The notes beneath the pieces are model-generated. The model did no database searches. It was not told where the DNA came from and saw nothing but the letters and a program-made list of their open reading frames with translations. Below are positions 29,447 through 40,528 of a stretch of 54,731 bases of DNA, one piece after another. Numbering within the stretch: position 1 is the stretch's first letter; each line of letters opens with the position of its first letter. A program made the translations under genes and the position numbers. The stretch comes from Hortaea werneckii (lineage: Eukaryota > Ascomycota > Dothideomycetes > Mycosphaerellales > Teratosphaeriaceae), in the NCBI GenBank assembly GCA_037044905.1, contig JBAOKB010000137.1:1-54731 (forward strand). Reading direction: 5' to 3'.

Positions 29447-31078
29447 ATGACTTCCAACAAAGCAGATCCCGAGCAGAACCTCTCCTCGTTGGAAGTGGTG
29501 CCTTCCGCCCCAGGGGAGGTGCTCAACAGTTCAGAAGAAGAGACGGACGCTGTTTTCGGAGCTGCGAATGCGGGTGGACCAAAGTATCGAAACGTTCGTT
29601 ATCGCCCCCGTCGAATAGCCGCAAATCCCTCTGACAGTGACCCCAGGTCGGCTGGAAAAGAACCGTCGTTCTAATGATGAAGACACAAATCGGATTGGGC
29701 GTTCTGGCCATCCCGCATACCTTCGATACCCTCGGGATGGTACCAGGGGTTATTTGCCTCTGCGTCATTGCAGCGCTGAACGCCTGGTCCAACTACCGTG
29801 TCGGCGCATTCAAGCTGCGGCATCAAGCTGTCTATGGCATCGACGATGTGGGCAGAATCATCTTCGGCCGGGTGGGTCGTGAGATTTTGGCGGCGGCTTT
29901 CTGCCTCTGTACGTCCTTGCCAATCTTGACCCTTCGCCATCATACTGACTAACTCTCTACGACCAGATGAAATTTTCGTATGCGGATCAGCCATTTTAAG
30001 CACGACGATTGGTCTCAATGCGGTCTCGACACACGGAGCATGCACTGCGATATTTGTTGCAACTATGGCTGTAGCTACATGGATATTCGCAAGTATCCGG
30101 ACTTTAGGGAAGCTCTCGTGGCTTGTATGGGTGGGTCTCAGTTGTATTATTATCGCTAGTTCGTTCCCCCTCCCTTTCTATGCACTCTTCCCAGGCTTAC
30201 GATATTGCAGTCCTTATCGTTACGATCGCAGCTGGTGTACAAGACCGACCTGCGCTAGCGCCCCAGACCGGCCCTTGGGTCCCAGACTACAAAATCGTTG
30301 CTTCTCCCAGTTTTAGAGACGCCATGGGCGCCATTTCCTCGCTCATTTTCGCATACGCGGGGACACCCACATTCTTCCCTATCGCGGCGGAGATGCGGGA
30401 CCAGAAAGAATATCTGAAGGCTCTAGTCGTGGCGCAGTCGGGGACTACACTGCTATATGTGGTGATCGGAATTGTGGTCTATTACTACTGCGGGACATAC
30501 GTGGCCTCCCCTGCGCTGGGTTCCGCTGGTCCCTTGATCAAGAAGATAGCCTACGGAATAGCGCTCCCTGGGTTGCTCGTCACAGCCATTCTTATCGGCC
30601 ATGTAAGCATGAAACCATCTTGAGGATACATCCGACTGCGCCTGCAGAGGTACTGACACTTTTATAGATGCCCGCCAAATACGTCTTCGTTCGCCTTTTG
30701 CGCGGGACGAAGCATCTTAACTCCAACAGTGTTACGCACTGGGTCACGTGGCTATGCTGCACCTCAGGCTCAGTGATTATCGCCTACATCATCGCAAGCG
30801 CCATTCCAGACTTCGGCAGCCTGATTTCCCTCGTTGGGGCTTTGTTAGGAACACTCATGTCTTACCAGCCGATGGGTTGCATGTGGCTATATGACAACTG
30901 GAGAGAACCTCGCAACCTGGTGTGGAAGCTCAAAGCCGCTTTCAGTGTCTTCATGATTGTGGCAGGAACATTCCTCATGATCGCAGGAACTTGGGCCTCG
31001 GTGCTATCAATCATAGACGCCTACGATCAACCTACCGGTGGATCTTGGTCATGCGCTGATAACTCGAATTCGACTTGA
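29447..31078 (+). CDS. AAAP-family amino-acid permease (neutral amino-acid permease type)
   Basis: Exons 29447-29593, 29647-29908, 29967-30158, 30211-30602 and 30668-31078 join in frame to 467 residues; introns are 52-65 bp. A hydrophilic N-terminus of about 50 residues is followed by 10-11 hydrophobic segments. Family landmarks are MMKTQIGLGVLAIPHTFDTLG in segment 1, FAYAGTPTFFPIAAEMRD, and MSYQPMGCMWLYDNW near the end. This matches plasma-membrane amino-acid permeases of the Neurospora mtr type, which import neutral amino acids by proton symport. In this context it could supply GABA, beta-alanine or another amine-derived substrate, but specificity cannot be read from sequence. Confidence 0.9.
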
Positions 31079-32364
31079 ACAACACAATCCTTTCAGGCAG
31101 GGGCGAGATTATCTGTGCTCTCTTTGTCACATGCTACATTTGAGTGATGACAAGAAGCCAAACTTATCCTCACCACCAAATGACGGCCAACATTGCACCA
31201 ATTGTGGACTTCTGCTTTCATCTGTCATTATTTAGTCGTAACGAAATGGAATGATGCAAACTATGAAACTTCTGCCGCTCACGACGAGCTCTCTGAGTCC
31301 GCCCTAGTAGTCTTCCGTCGCTTGCTCTCTAATATCGGCGTCAAGACAACTCCAAATATTCTTCACACTGATCGCGGCCTTGCGTTTGGAAGACGACCAG
31401 TGAGCAATTGCCCCGATCTCGCGACGTCATTCGTCAGGAACAATGAGTAGTTCTCCCTTTTGAGGACTCGGGGAATCTCGGATCCAATGAGCCACTTCAA
31501 GTAGACTTGCAGTTCGTTTGATAATTCGTTGCGGCTACTTCCTGGGATGTCATTGCTTTCATACACGCTGCAATGCACCCAATATACATTGAGAAGTTGG
31601 TTCTATCATACAGGGAGGTTTCTATTTGATCACGCTTGCCATAAGCTTCTGCTAGCCTACGACGGGCAGAAGAAATGTTTGAATTAAATGCTTCAGCGCA
31701 GTCTGGTTCATACTCTCTCATGAGTTTTCTAGAATGTATGCAATCCCAAAAAGCCGCGGTTCCCTTTGCGCAAAAGACTTTTTCTGTTTATATTTGGGCA
31801 CAGAGTATCTCTGCTAGCAGTGACTCCATTTCCTCATTATTTGTTTGGCAGTACAACGTCGCTTAGACATACGAACTGCTCAATGTCAAGCACCTTGTTT
31901 GCAGATGGTCATGATGACTATTACTTCCATATAGCTTGTTCTTCGAGAAAGCGCGCTCAACTTTGTTCAGCGAGTGCAACGGCGACTCCGATGCAAAATC
32001 TGAAAATACCAATTGCAAATACGTGCGTCTGATGTTAGTATTACAAGATCTGATGGTGGCATCCTAGTACAGAAGATTTATTTGCGTCAAGTAGAGTAAT
32101 GACAAAGAACGATATGTCAGTAGTTTGGTAGACTAATTGGCTTGCCAGAGGCTAGCAGGGGTGGATGGTATGTAAGGGCTAAAAATACAAGATTATATAT
32201 AGACTGCAGAATTCTCGGAAGAAATAAAGCATTTATATAATGGACAATGTCGCGAACCTCCGTACAAAGAGGTATAAGAGACAAATTAGATGTGTCGCAC
32301 AAAGTTACAGAGCAATAATCTGCTCGATCGAGACATAAAGAGCAGTGTAATCAAAGGAAGAGCG
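31079..32364. other. Gene-poor interval, no recognised feature
   Basis: Ordinary composition with scattered short frames, none with a recognisable motif, codon bias or splice structure. It lies between the permease stop and the T21 run and includes the permease 3' flank. Confidence 0.5.
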
Positions 32365-32385
32365 TTTTTTTTTTTTTTTTTTTTT
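32365..32385. repeat. Homopolymer T21
   Basis: Twenty-one consecutive T on the plus strand (A21 on minus). An A-tail of a retroposed copy is one explanation, but no gene copy or target-site duplication was seen beside it. Confidence 0.9.
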
Positions 32386-32575
32386 CAAGTAAGCCGTGCA
32401 ACAGCATACAGTGGGTCGCCGCCTATGAGTGCGTGGGGTGTTCTGTGATCCTATAGAAATAAGAATGAGCGCGATTCCCCGGGTGTCCAACATCTAGTTG
32501 CCCAAGGCAGAGACTGCTACACACATTGCAAAGCTCGACGCAACTTCTCCGGGCTCGTCAGTGCAACATTCCAAC

Positions 32576-32980
32576 ATGCATGTGCAAGTAAGTCTTGGCC
32601 TTATGGGTACCAGCGTGTCTCTAGTCAGTGCGCTTGTCTGCCCTGGTATAGCCCCACTCGCCCTCGACGCTACAGAGTTTATTGTTCCGATTCAAACACG
32701 CGACAGCGCATTACCACACTGCCAAGCGGACTCATGGAGTCAAAGCTCCCAGTGGGCCAACGCAGAAAATGATGAATGTGGCAAGTGTTAGGAAGCTGCA
32801 GTCACCAACGACCAAGGCAAGAAGAGATGCTGGATAAGTGTATCTCGTGGCCTCGCAATAGCAGTACAACCCTTACGAGCGGATATCGGACCCGGTCGAC
32901 TGCGTAAGAAGCGCGTCTTGCACCACCAACAAAATCAACGCCATTTAAGATTCTATTTCTTGGGCTGTAGGCGTAGATAA
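32576..32980 (+). pseudogene. Possible small secreted cysteine-containing protein with an in-frame stop
   Basis: From the ATG at 32576 the first about 30 residues are hydrophobic (VSLGLMGTSVSLVSALV), like a signal peptide. A short polar region rich in Ser, Gln and Asn follows, with cysteines including DECGKC just before TAG at 32789-32791. The same frame stays open beyond the stop to TAA at 32978-32980 and carries further Cys/Trp-containing sequence. TAG could derive from CAG by a C-to-T change of the RIP type. The overall look is that of a fungal small secreted protein, but no family was recognised and no function is claimed. It lies in a gene-poor interval. Confidence 0.3.
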
Positions 32981-34349
32981 GACCGCGGAGATCAACTGTG
33001 CGGGTGTCAGCGTTAGTGGCTCCCTAACGTAAGTTTTCCGTGCGGCTTTAATCTTGTTGGTAGCAGCATTACGATACTCATGTCGCGGACACTGCAGGCA
33101 GACCACTACAAGCGGAACGTGCCAGGTGAGCACCGACTCATACACCTGCTCGTGGAGTATGTTGACATGATCCGCTTCTAGCCTAAGCATTATTGCTACT
33201 GTATGTGCTTCAGCCGATATTAATTGTCACCACATGATTGCACGAAGCAAATACGTTCGCAATGTTGGCTACATTCGTCGATCCTGCAGCTCGGCGATGA
33301 GCAAAGACATCAAACCTCGTGCTGGCGATGGCTAGTTCACCCTCGGATAGCTCGACTGGTCTGCAGACATTCCCATTGAAAACTCTTAGGAATATAGCTG
33401 CAAATATCGTTGTGAAACGGATCTTGGTAAGTAGCGTGTCTACGTTTCTGGACGCTTTGAGAGTGGAAGCTGACTTGATTTTGCTCACGTTCCAAGCTAC
33501 TAAAGGTGGTGAAGTCGGTCCGTTGACTTATACGTAATGGAAGTGCAGTGTTTACAAGCACTCCTGGAACTGACGGCTTTATGGCGTGTCTACGCTCGTT
33601 GATAGACCTTAACACTTGCGATGCGGATTTAAGTGCTTTTTAGGCAAGGGAGCGCAGCGAAAGCTGTCAAATCCCGTCTTGGAAGGCGCTGCATGATGCC
33701 CGGATCGCTTCTTGTTTTGCCTCCGTTACGCCATCGATTGCATCAAACATACGATCTATCAGTATGTTATGTACTTCTTGTACATTATATGTTAAGTGTT
33801 GCAGTACGTGAAGAAGACATCCACTTCTTTCACTTCTTGAGTTCGAAAGAAAGACATAGAGGACTTGTTGTTCCAGGGTCACTTTTACTGTGATTGATTT
33901 TCAAGAATGTGGGTTCTTATGCCCAAAGGTTTTGAATAAATGTCGGCGTCCCGGGGGGGGGGGGGGGGGGGGGGGGGGGGAACAGCAATTATCGTCGCAG
34001 ATAATGCTCAGGTTCTGCTTCAAGGTCTCAATTAGCGCGTATGGATCCAGACACATCACCACTCATTCTCGATGCCATCTTCTGCCGATCACATCCCAAG
34101 ACAGGTTTCTTTTCGCAAAGAAGCTACAAATTTAGAGCTGGAGATGTCAAACTCCAAATGATGGCTCGTCGTCACGTCGCAAACTCATTCAAAAGACCCA
34201 TTGTTGCGGCGTACAAAGGCATTCCGACAGGAAGTAGATCCATCGCATCTGCCGAATGACAACAGAGCAGACTATGAAAAGCTACTGGATCCCACTTGGT
34301 TATGTAGTTTCAGACGCGAGCATGTCGCCTATCGCCGAATTTCAACTGG
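32981..34349. other. Gene-poor interval with a G28 run
   Basis: Contains many short frames without motifs and the long G homopolymer. Sequence of normal GC content, no recognisable gene. Confidence 0.45.
33953..33980. repeat. Homopolymer G28
   Basis: Twenty-eight consecutive G, directly preceded by CC. Long G runs are rare in fungal genomes, can form G-quadruplexes, and are also common places for assembly gaps or sequencing error. Confidence 0.9.
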
Positions 34350-34601
34350 CTATGAAGCATTAGGATTAGCCGATCCCTTCTTGGCCGTGACCTCAATCTC
34401 AATCTTCATCTCTTTCTTCATCAAGTTTGCTTGTATCATTGTCGCTGCAGGTCGTGACTCGCCAAACCATTGTCGCAACACCGGCCAAGTTTTCTCGAAT
34501 TCTGCACTATTTAGCAGAATGTAATTGACCCGGACCACCTCATCCATACATGATCCGGCTTCTGCTAGAGCGGTCGAGATGTTCTGAAGCGTTTGCTGCG
34601 C
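34350..34601 (-). pseudogene. RidA/YjgF family C-terminal fragment, 5' part lost
   Basis: A minus-strand frame of 84 codons, opening after TAA at 34604-34602 and ending at 34350, encodes the C-terminal two thirds of a RidA domain: QTLQNISTALAEAG, MDEVVRVNYIL, EKTWPVLRQWFGESRPAATM and MKIEIEVTAKKG. These are the usual RidA helix and final strands. The N-terminal strands are missing and the sequence immediately upstream becomes AT-rich and stop-filled, like RIP-altered DNA. The canonical arginine position (PAR) is Ala-Ala here. A partner RidA gene would fit the RidA-amine oxidase gene 23 kb away, but this copy looks non-functional. An upstream exon beyond the damaged patch cannot be excluded. 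Confidence 0.65.
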
Positions 34602-36465
34602 TTAGTCTTAGACGTTAGGAGAGGTATTCTAGTAGTATAATCGTATCTGTCTAGCGTTAGGTGTTGTAAAGCACTAAGAGCTATAGTGTTTACCCTATAG
34701 TCCTAGAGACCATAACCTAGTCGTCTACTACAACAGCTCGGGGGTATTTAATAAGGGATTTAAACTTAGAGTTTAAGCTTAACAAGACACGAGGCATGGC
34801 GGTAGAACGACGTAATGCCCTGCGAGTGGTGAGCTTTGGAATTAATCGAAGAGCATCTCGGTAGCAAATCTTAGTTCATGAGTCATTGTTGTTGGAATGA
34901 GTCACTGCCGTTAGCTTTGACTTCGGTTATGACCTGAATAGTGCCGGGAGTAAGGACATTATGGCCATTTCACATGTAGTCCTCGTGAGTATCATAGGGG
35001 CCGGCCAACGTACAGGCCTCACAACGTACTCCAGTACAACGATTGTGCTAGACGCTGTGTAATTTTGCATCATTCGTGTTACAGACCGGGTCAGTGACCG
35101 GCATTGCAATACTTCATCTCGAATTCTGTGCGAGGGTCTGTTGACATTCGGCTGGATAGGCTTCGTGTATACTTCCATCGGCTCTGCCGTTCCATCCATG
35201 CCGGTCCGTTGTTGTCCTGGTCCATTCAAGCTTGCTCCTCCCCTTCCGTCGACGACGGGGACTTTTACAAGTGATATATGCTTTTCCCAGACCTGTCTCA
35301 AGGGAGTGCAGCGACATGTGGATGAGTTCCGACAAAGAGGATTAGGTTCGGTTGCACGAGTTTCGACTGAGATGCAGATACGAACGGGCGATTGCAGTGG
35401 ATTTCGACAGAACTAGGACGGACGATGCCTTCAAGCACGTCTTGAACGGAGCAAGTCGGCTTCGTTCTCCCTCTTGAAACGCTGATAGTCTGACTTGTCT
35501 TGCTACCTTGCGCGCCATGCTTTGCCCAGATCACTATGGAAGTCGTCCCGTTCGTGTCTCTTCCACCTCCTAGACGAGGGAAGGACCGGGAGTGACATTC
35601 GAACCCCACCTCACAGTTGCAGTGGGAAGCCTTGTACGTCAGACTGGCGTCTCCACACGGTCTCCTGCCTCTACAAACTACACAACCTTTCCTACATCTT
35701 CCGCTTTGCAGACTTGTTGGCATCTAGAAGGAGGTAGTCCACGTCGCAACACATGGGGCGGCTCTTATCAGCCGCACTAAGAGCCGCTTTTCTCCACGCG
35801 CCAAGAAAATTCGCGTGTTGCTTCCCTCGCTCTCCGCGGCTTGGAAACAAGCGCCCATGGGGACAAGCGCGGAGCTAGATAACTGAAGCCTTCCTTCGCG
35901 CGGAGGATGGATGATTTGACACGGGAGTGGATCAATAGACTTCTCGACCGACCTACGCCTCGACACGACCACGGCCAGCTGATTCGCAGGACGCCAGCAC
36001 CCGAATTGAGCCCGCGTTTAGTGCAGTGTTAAAAACAAGGTTCGTGAGATCTCAAGTGGAGGAGGTGTTGCAACATACGGTGCCATTCCACAAGTACTAA
36101 GCTTACAGATACCACTTTAAGGCATCCCTACTTAACCACGGCTCGACTTCGGACTCCACACGCCACGAGAAAGAAGCGGAGCGAAGGCCTCTCTGGCAAA
36201 AGTGAAAAGGCATGGCGGCGTCTTGGCTACTACGGTAACTGCACTCGCCTCGTGGCTAACATGTGTGGTGGTGGAGCTCGATGCGGGGAGGGTCATGTAT
36301 GGGGGAAGACATATAACCCACCGGTCGGTGGGGTGAAGAAATGTCGATCTTTTGAAGCAAGTCGTTGGTGACTATCCTCCTCTGCCTTTCCTAGAATTAC
36401 AGCCCATTTCTTCATCGATACAGTCACCAGCTACCCCTTGTAACGACGTCTAAAGCCTGCCCATC
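34602..36465. other. Gene-poor interval with RIP-like patch and sugar-transporter promoter
   Basis: 34604-34790 is AT-rich with few CpA/TpG and looks like a small RIP-altered patch. 34900-36000 has short frames on both strands without recognisable motifs; a minus-strand frame around 34905-35110 has two internal stops and may be a gene relic. 36000-36465 is the promoter side of the sugar transporter. It contains the 16-bp palindrome CCCACCGGTCGGTGGG at 36317-36332 and GCGGGG/GTGGGG words that fit the CreA consensus SYGGRG. Confidence 0.5.
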
Positions 36466-38362
36466 ATGGCGGGAGGAGCAGCTCTCAATGTGTTCAAGAT
36501 GGGCGCCACTGGCGTTCCGAAAGAGGCGTTGAACTGGAGACTGTGGTTTGCCGTCTTCGTGTTTGGCCTGCTCGGTGCCGCCCGTGGTGTAGACGAGGGT
36601 CTGATCACGGGCGTCTTCAACTCGGACAACTTCAAGGAGTCTCTTGGTCTTGACCAGTTGGATGATGATGCTCTGGCCGGCGTCAAGGGCAACGTCTCTT
36701 CGATGGTTCAGCTCGGAAGTATCCCGGGAGCACTTCTGTAAGATCTCGACTTATTGCACAGCAGGTGCTTGTCTCAAGTGTTGGAGACCAAACGCTGACT
36801 TGTTCGCAGGGCATTCTTCGCTTGCGATTATCTCGGTCGTGTTTGGGCAACTCGACAGCTTTGCGTCATCTGGCTCATTGGTATCGCAATCTTTATGGGC
36901 AACAACGGTAGCATGGCTGCAGTGTACTTCGGAAGGTAAGCAAATCAACCTGACACTTGACGATGAGGAGCATTCGAGCTGATCGGAGTTCTCAGATTCT
37001 TTGCTGGAATCGGCATCGGCGAGACGGTCGTCGTTGGTCCAGTCTATCTGTCAGAGATCTCACCAGCACCGATTCGAGGGCTGTGTACTTGCGCCTTCAC
37101 AGGAGCGGTATATCTCGGAATCCTTATCGCTTACTTTGCAAACTACGGGGCCGAGCTGCACCTTTCCGGCGGTATTTCTCGATGGGTGAGTTCAAGGGGC
37201 TTGACGACGCTTCGCCTTCACGTACTAACACCTTAGCAGATGGTTCCCACTTCCGTCCACCTCATGTTCGGCGTTATCATCCTTTTTGCCAGCATCTTCG
37301 CCTGGGAAAGCCCTCGCCATCTGATGCGGAAAGGGAAAGAGCAAGAGGCAATCAATGTCATGGCGAAATTGCGAGGCATGGAGCCAACCGCACCCTACGT
37401 TATTGATGAGATTGCCGGGATTGCAGCTTCCCTGGCGAGCGAACAAGAGGCATCAGCTGGAATGGGATGGAAGGGTACAGTCCGAGAGATCCTTTGCATT
37501 CGACGGAACGCCTACCGCCTTTTCTTGACGAACTTTGCTCAGCTCATGGCTTGCTGGTCAGGCGGCTCCGCTATCACCGTGTATGCGCCAGATCTGTTCA
37601 AGATTGTCGGCATTACGGGCGAGGAGCAATCGCTGCTATCGACCGCCATCTTCGGTGTCGTGAAGCTAGTGGCTTCCGTGATTTGCGCCCTGTTCCTGAT
37701 CGACACCATCGGACGCAAGCGGTCTATCATTGCCGGCATCGCTCTGCAGGTCATCGCCTTCTTCTACGTCGCCATCTTCCTCAACATCGTTCCCATTGAC
37801 CGACAGGAAGAACTACCAGACGTCTTCTTCCGAGCAAAGTGCATCGACTGGAGCTATTGCAATGATCTATGTGTCGGGAGCGGGATGGGCGCTTGGTAAG
37901 TCGAAAATGCGACGCGTAATCAGACATACTTACTAACCGCAAACCCATTTAGGCTGGAACTCTGGACAGTATCTTCTTTCGTCTGAACTGTTCCCTCTGC
38001 GCATCCGTGCTGTGTGCTCATCGGTCACGATGGCCATGCACTTCATTGGGCAGTACACGGTTAACAAGGCATTGCCATCGATGCTGCTCTACAGCGAAGG
38101 TCTGACGCCATCGGGCACCTTCTACTTCTTTGGTGTCATCAGTGTGCTGGGTGCGATCTGGGTGTGGCTGTGCGTGCCAGAGGCTTCTGGGAGAAGCCTT
38201 GAGAGCATCGACCAGCTCTTCGAGCTTCCGTGGTACAAGATTGGTCTGTATGGCCGCAAGTTTGCCGAGGACTATGACCGCGAACAATCGACCCGTGAGC
38301 AGCTCGATGAGAAGAGGGACCGTGTGGTTATCGAGCACATGGAAGCACGCGGAGAGGCGTAA
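36466..38362 (+). CDS. MFS sugar transporter, frame interrupted near 37790
   Basis: Exons 36466-36737, 36810-36935, 36996-37185, 37237-37895 and 37953-38362 are well supported by splice sites and conserved segments: ARGVDEGLITG (segment 1), DYLGR, RFFAGIGIGE, PVYLSEISPAPIRG after segment 4, AWESPRHLMRKGKE, DTIGRKR, and GWALGWNSGQYLLSSELFPLRIRA across the last intron. This is a hexose/quinate-type sugar porter of the plasma membrane. Within exon 4 the frame changes between FLNIVPI and STGAIAMIYVSG. One surplus base in the CCC at 37790-37792 would explain it, and no intron of reasonable size removes it. With one base removed the length is 551 residues, normal for the family. So this is either a pseudogene or a sequence error. 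Introns are 51-72 bp. Confidence 0.85.
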
Positions 38363-38910
38363 TTTTCGAACAGGAATCTGGAAGCTGATATGAGCGCATG
38401 ACTGCCGCGAACCTGACCCTATAGAGAAAGAATTTATAGTGCTGTAGTGGCTATGAGAAAAACAACGAAGCCCAAGCAGGTTTCTTCTTCACCACCAAGT
38501 CCTCATCTCATTTCATCAATTCTCTCAATGGTCAGCGACTGGAAAAGAAATGGATAGGGTTGAGAGTTGAGACGAGAGCACCGGCAATAATACTTTGTAT
38601 CGCTCAATATTCATGCCATCACAGTCAGTTATATCGAGCTAGACTGTCCTTAATGAAAAAGGTGTTAGTCCATGTAATAATAATAATATACATGGTGTAG
38701 TAGGTGCGAATGGATGGTCAAGTCAGACTTCGGTGTTGCGGCCGAGCGATAGATCTCTCGGGGGACGGAATTCGACCGCCCCGATCATCGCTGCAGTACT
38801 TCGGCCTAAGAAGTTTGGGGGAGCTGCGAAAGGGAAACATTGGATTTGGCTTCTTGATAGAACTTCACTTGATATATAAACAGAAACCGCCACATACAAC
38901 ACCACTGGCA
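38363..38910. promoter_or_regulatory. Intergenic region upstream of TIM54
   Basis: 548 bp containing the transporter 3' end, an AATAATAATAATA stretch near 38678, and a purine-rich segment before the TIM54 start. No further feature was recognised. Confidence 0.4.
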
Positions 38911-40391
38911 ATGGCAGAAAAGCCTCCTACATCCGCCGCTGAAAATGTAGGCAGCGCTACGGCCGGTACTGCTTCTGGCTCTGCAGCCCAGCGTCCTGCA
39001 GCGCCAGAGCAGAATCCGGCCTTCAGAGCAATGGGTTAGTGATGACTTGACAATATCATGATGATATTAATGAAGCACGACTGGGTGTCTTCGATGGGAA
39101 TGTACAACTCATACATGCTCCAGGCCTGCCTCGATTCCGTCTCCCATCTCGCAACTGGATGATCTTCTTGACCTTGACCGGCTCCTTCGCCTCCGCCGTC
39201 ATCTACGACAAGTGGCAGACGAAGCGCAACCGGCAGAAATGGTGCGAATTGGTCTCCCACCTCGCCGACGAACCTCTATCGACCAAGACCCTCCCCCGAC
39301 GAATGACCATCTATCTAGCAGCGCCGCCAGGGGATGGGCTGCGAAATGCGCGCGAACATTTCCACGACTACATCAAGCCGGTTTTGGTTTCAGCAGCCAT
39401 GGATTGGGATGTTGTCGAAGGGCGCAAAGAGGGCGACGTGCGACATAAGACGGCCGAAAAGATCCGGCGGAAACGCAAGCGGGTAGGTGAGGGTGAGGCG
39501 ATGCCGGCGGAGGAAGCGGAGAAGGAATTTATGGTGGATGCGTTGCGGGAGAAGGCTGGAACCACCGAGGAAGCGGGTGTCGCAGGTGATCTTGTTGTTG
39601 GACGGCATACATGGAAGGAATATGTGCGCGGCATGCATGAAGGCTGGCTGGGCCCGGCAGACGCCCCTAAGCAGTCTGACCCAGAACCCACTCCAGATCA
39701 GGAACCTGCGACACACATACCAGGCCAGCCGTCGCTGGGTGATGCGGCAGTCAAGGGCGCCGCCAACGTGGTGGACGCCAACACCCCTTCAGCGTCAGCG
39801 GCGGATACTCCAGAAGCAGAGCAAAAAGACCAGCCGGAGAACAAACCAGAGGAGAAGAAAGAGGAGGAAGAGGAGAAACCAAAGCCACGCCAACCACCAC
39901 CATACATCACCCCGTCAGAATACGCCACCGCTTCCCTCTCGCCCTCCACACCCGAAATGATTGGCCCTAGTGCCGGCATTCGCTTCCCACACATTCTCGG
40001 CTTCCGCAACACGCCCATCCGCCTCTACCGCTTCCTCACGCGCCGATACCTGGCAGACGACATTGGACGCGAGGTTGCCGCCGCAGTGCTTGCCAACTAC
40101 CGTCCCTACTCGACCTCGACGACGGCTGATGAGGACAGCGCAAGCGGAAGCCAGAGAACAGTCCCAGAGCAGAGCCAGGTCCTGGCTCACGAAGAACGGA
40201 GCTGGTGGAAGACGACTTGGGATACCAGGAAAGAACACGAGGAAAGCGTATGGATAGAGGACATGGTGCTCGACGAACGGCTGGCGAGCCGCATGCGCAA
40301 GTTCGAGCTGACGAGCCAGGACGAGGACAGAGCCAAGCGTATTGGCGAAGGCACTGAGAAGGTCGGCAAGAGTTCAGACACTGAGAGTTGA
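38911..40391 (+). CDS. TIM54: Mitochondrial inner-membrane translocase subunit Tim54
   Basis: Exons 38911-39034 and 39124-40391 (89 bp intron) give 463 residues. The hallmark Tim54 N-terminal block is present: NPAFRAMG joined across the intron to LPRFRLPSRNW, one membrane segment MIFLTLTGSFASAVIYDKW, then YLAAPPGDGLRNAREHFHDY and VVEGRKEGDVRHK. A Glu/Lys/Pro-rich low-complexity linker fills residues about 220-280, and a conserved C-terminal domain with GFRNTPIRLYRFLTRR follows. Tim54 is part of the TIM22 complex that inserts carrier proteins into the inner membrane, so it acts on proteins such as the SAM carrier encoded 5.5 kb downstream. It is tail-to-tail with the Zn2Cys6 gene. Confidence 0.95.
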
Positions 40392-40528
40392 AAGCAGCCG
40401 TCCTGATGGGAAAGCACGCACGCGTCAAGACGCAAGAAGATCTCGACTCTTCCACTTACACCCTGCATGACTATGACACAGTCTGCAGCCCCACCATTTG
40501 TAGGATTATCATCTAAAATTTGTAGAGT

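Noticed and set aside
32945..33190. 81-codon minus-strand frame with CLQCPRHE, considered as a zinc-binding or OrsD-like remnant
   Set aside because: Only one CxxC and no paired histidines or upstream continuation; too weak to call.
35298..35723. 141-codon minus-strand frame with CVVCRGRR, considered as a Zn2Cys6 cluster
   Set aside because: Cysteine spacing does not fit C-x2-C-x6-C-x(5-9)-C-x2-C-x6-C and no regulator domain follows.
37780..37815. A GT-AG intron of 31 bp to explain the transporter frame change
   Set aside because: Shorter than any other intron in the window (48 bp minimum) and it would remove conserved sequence; a one-base error or mutation is simpler.
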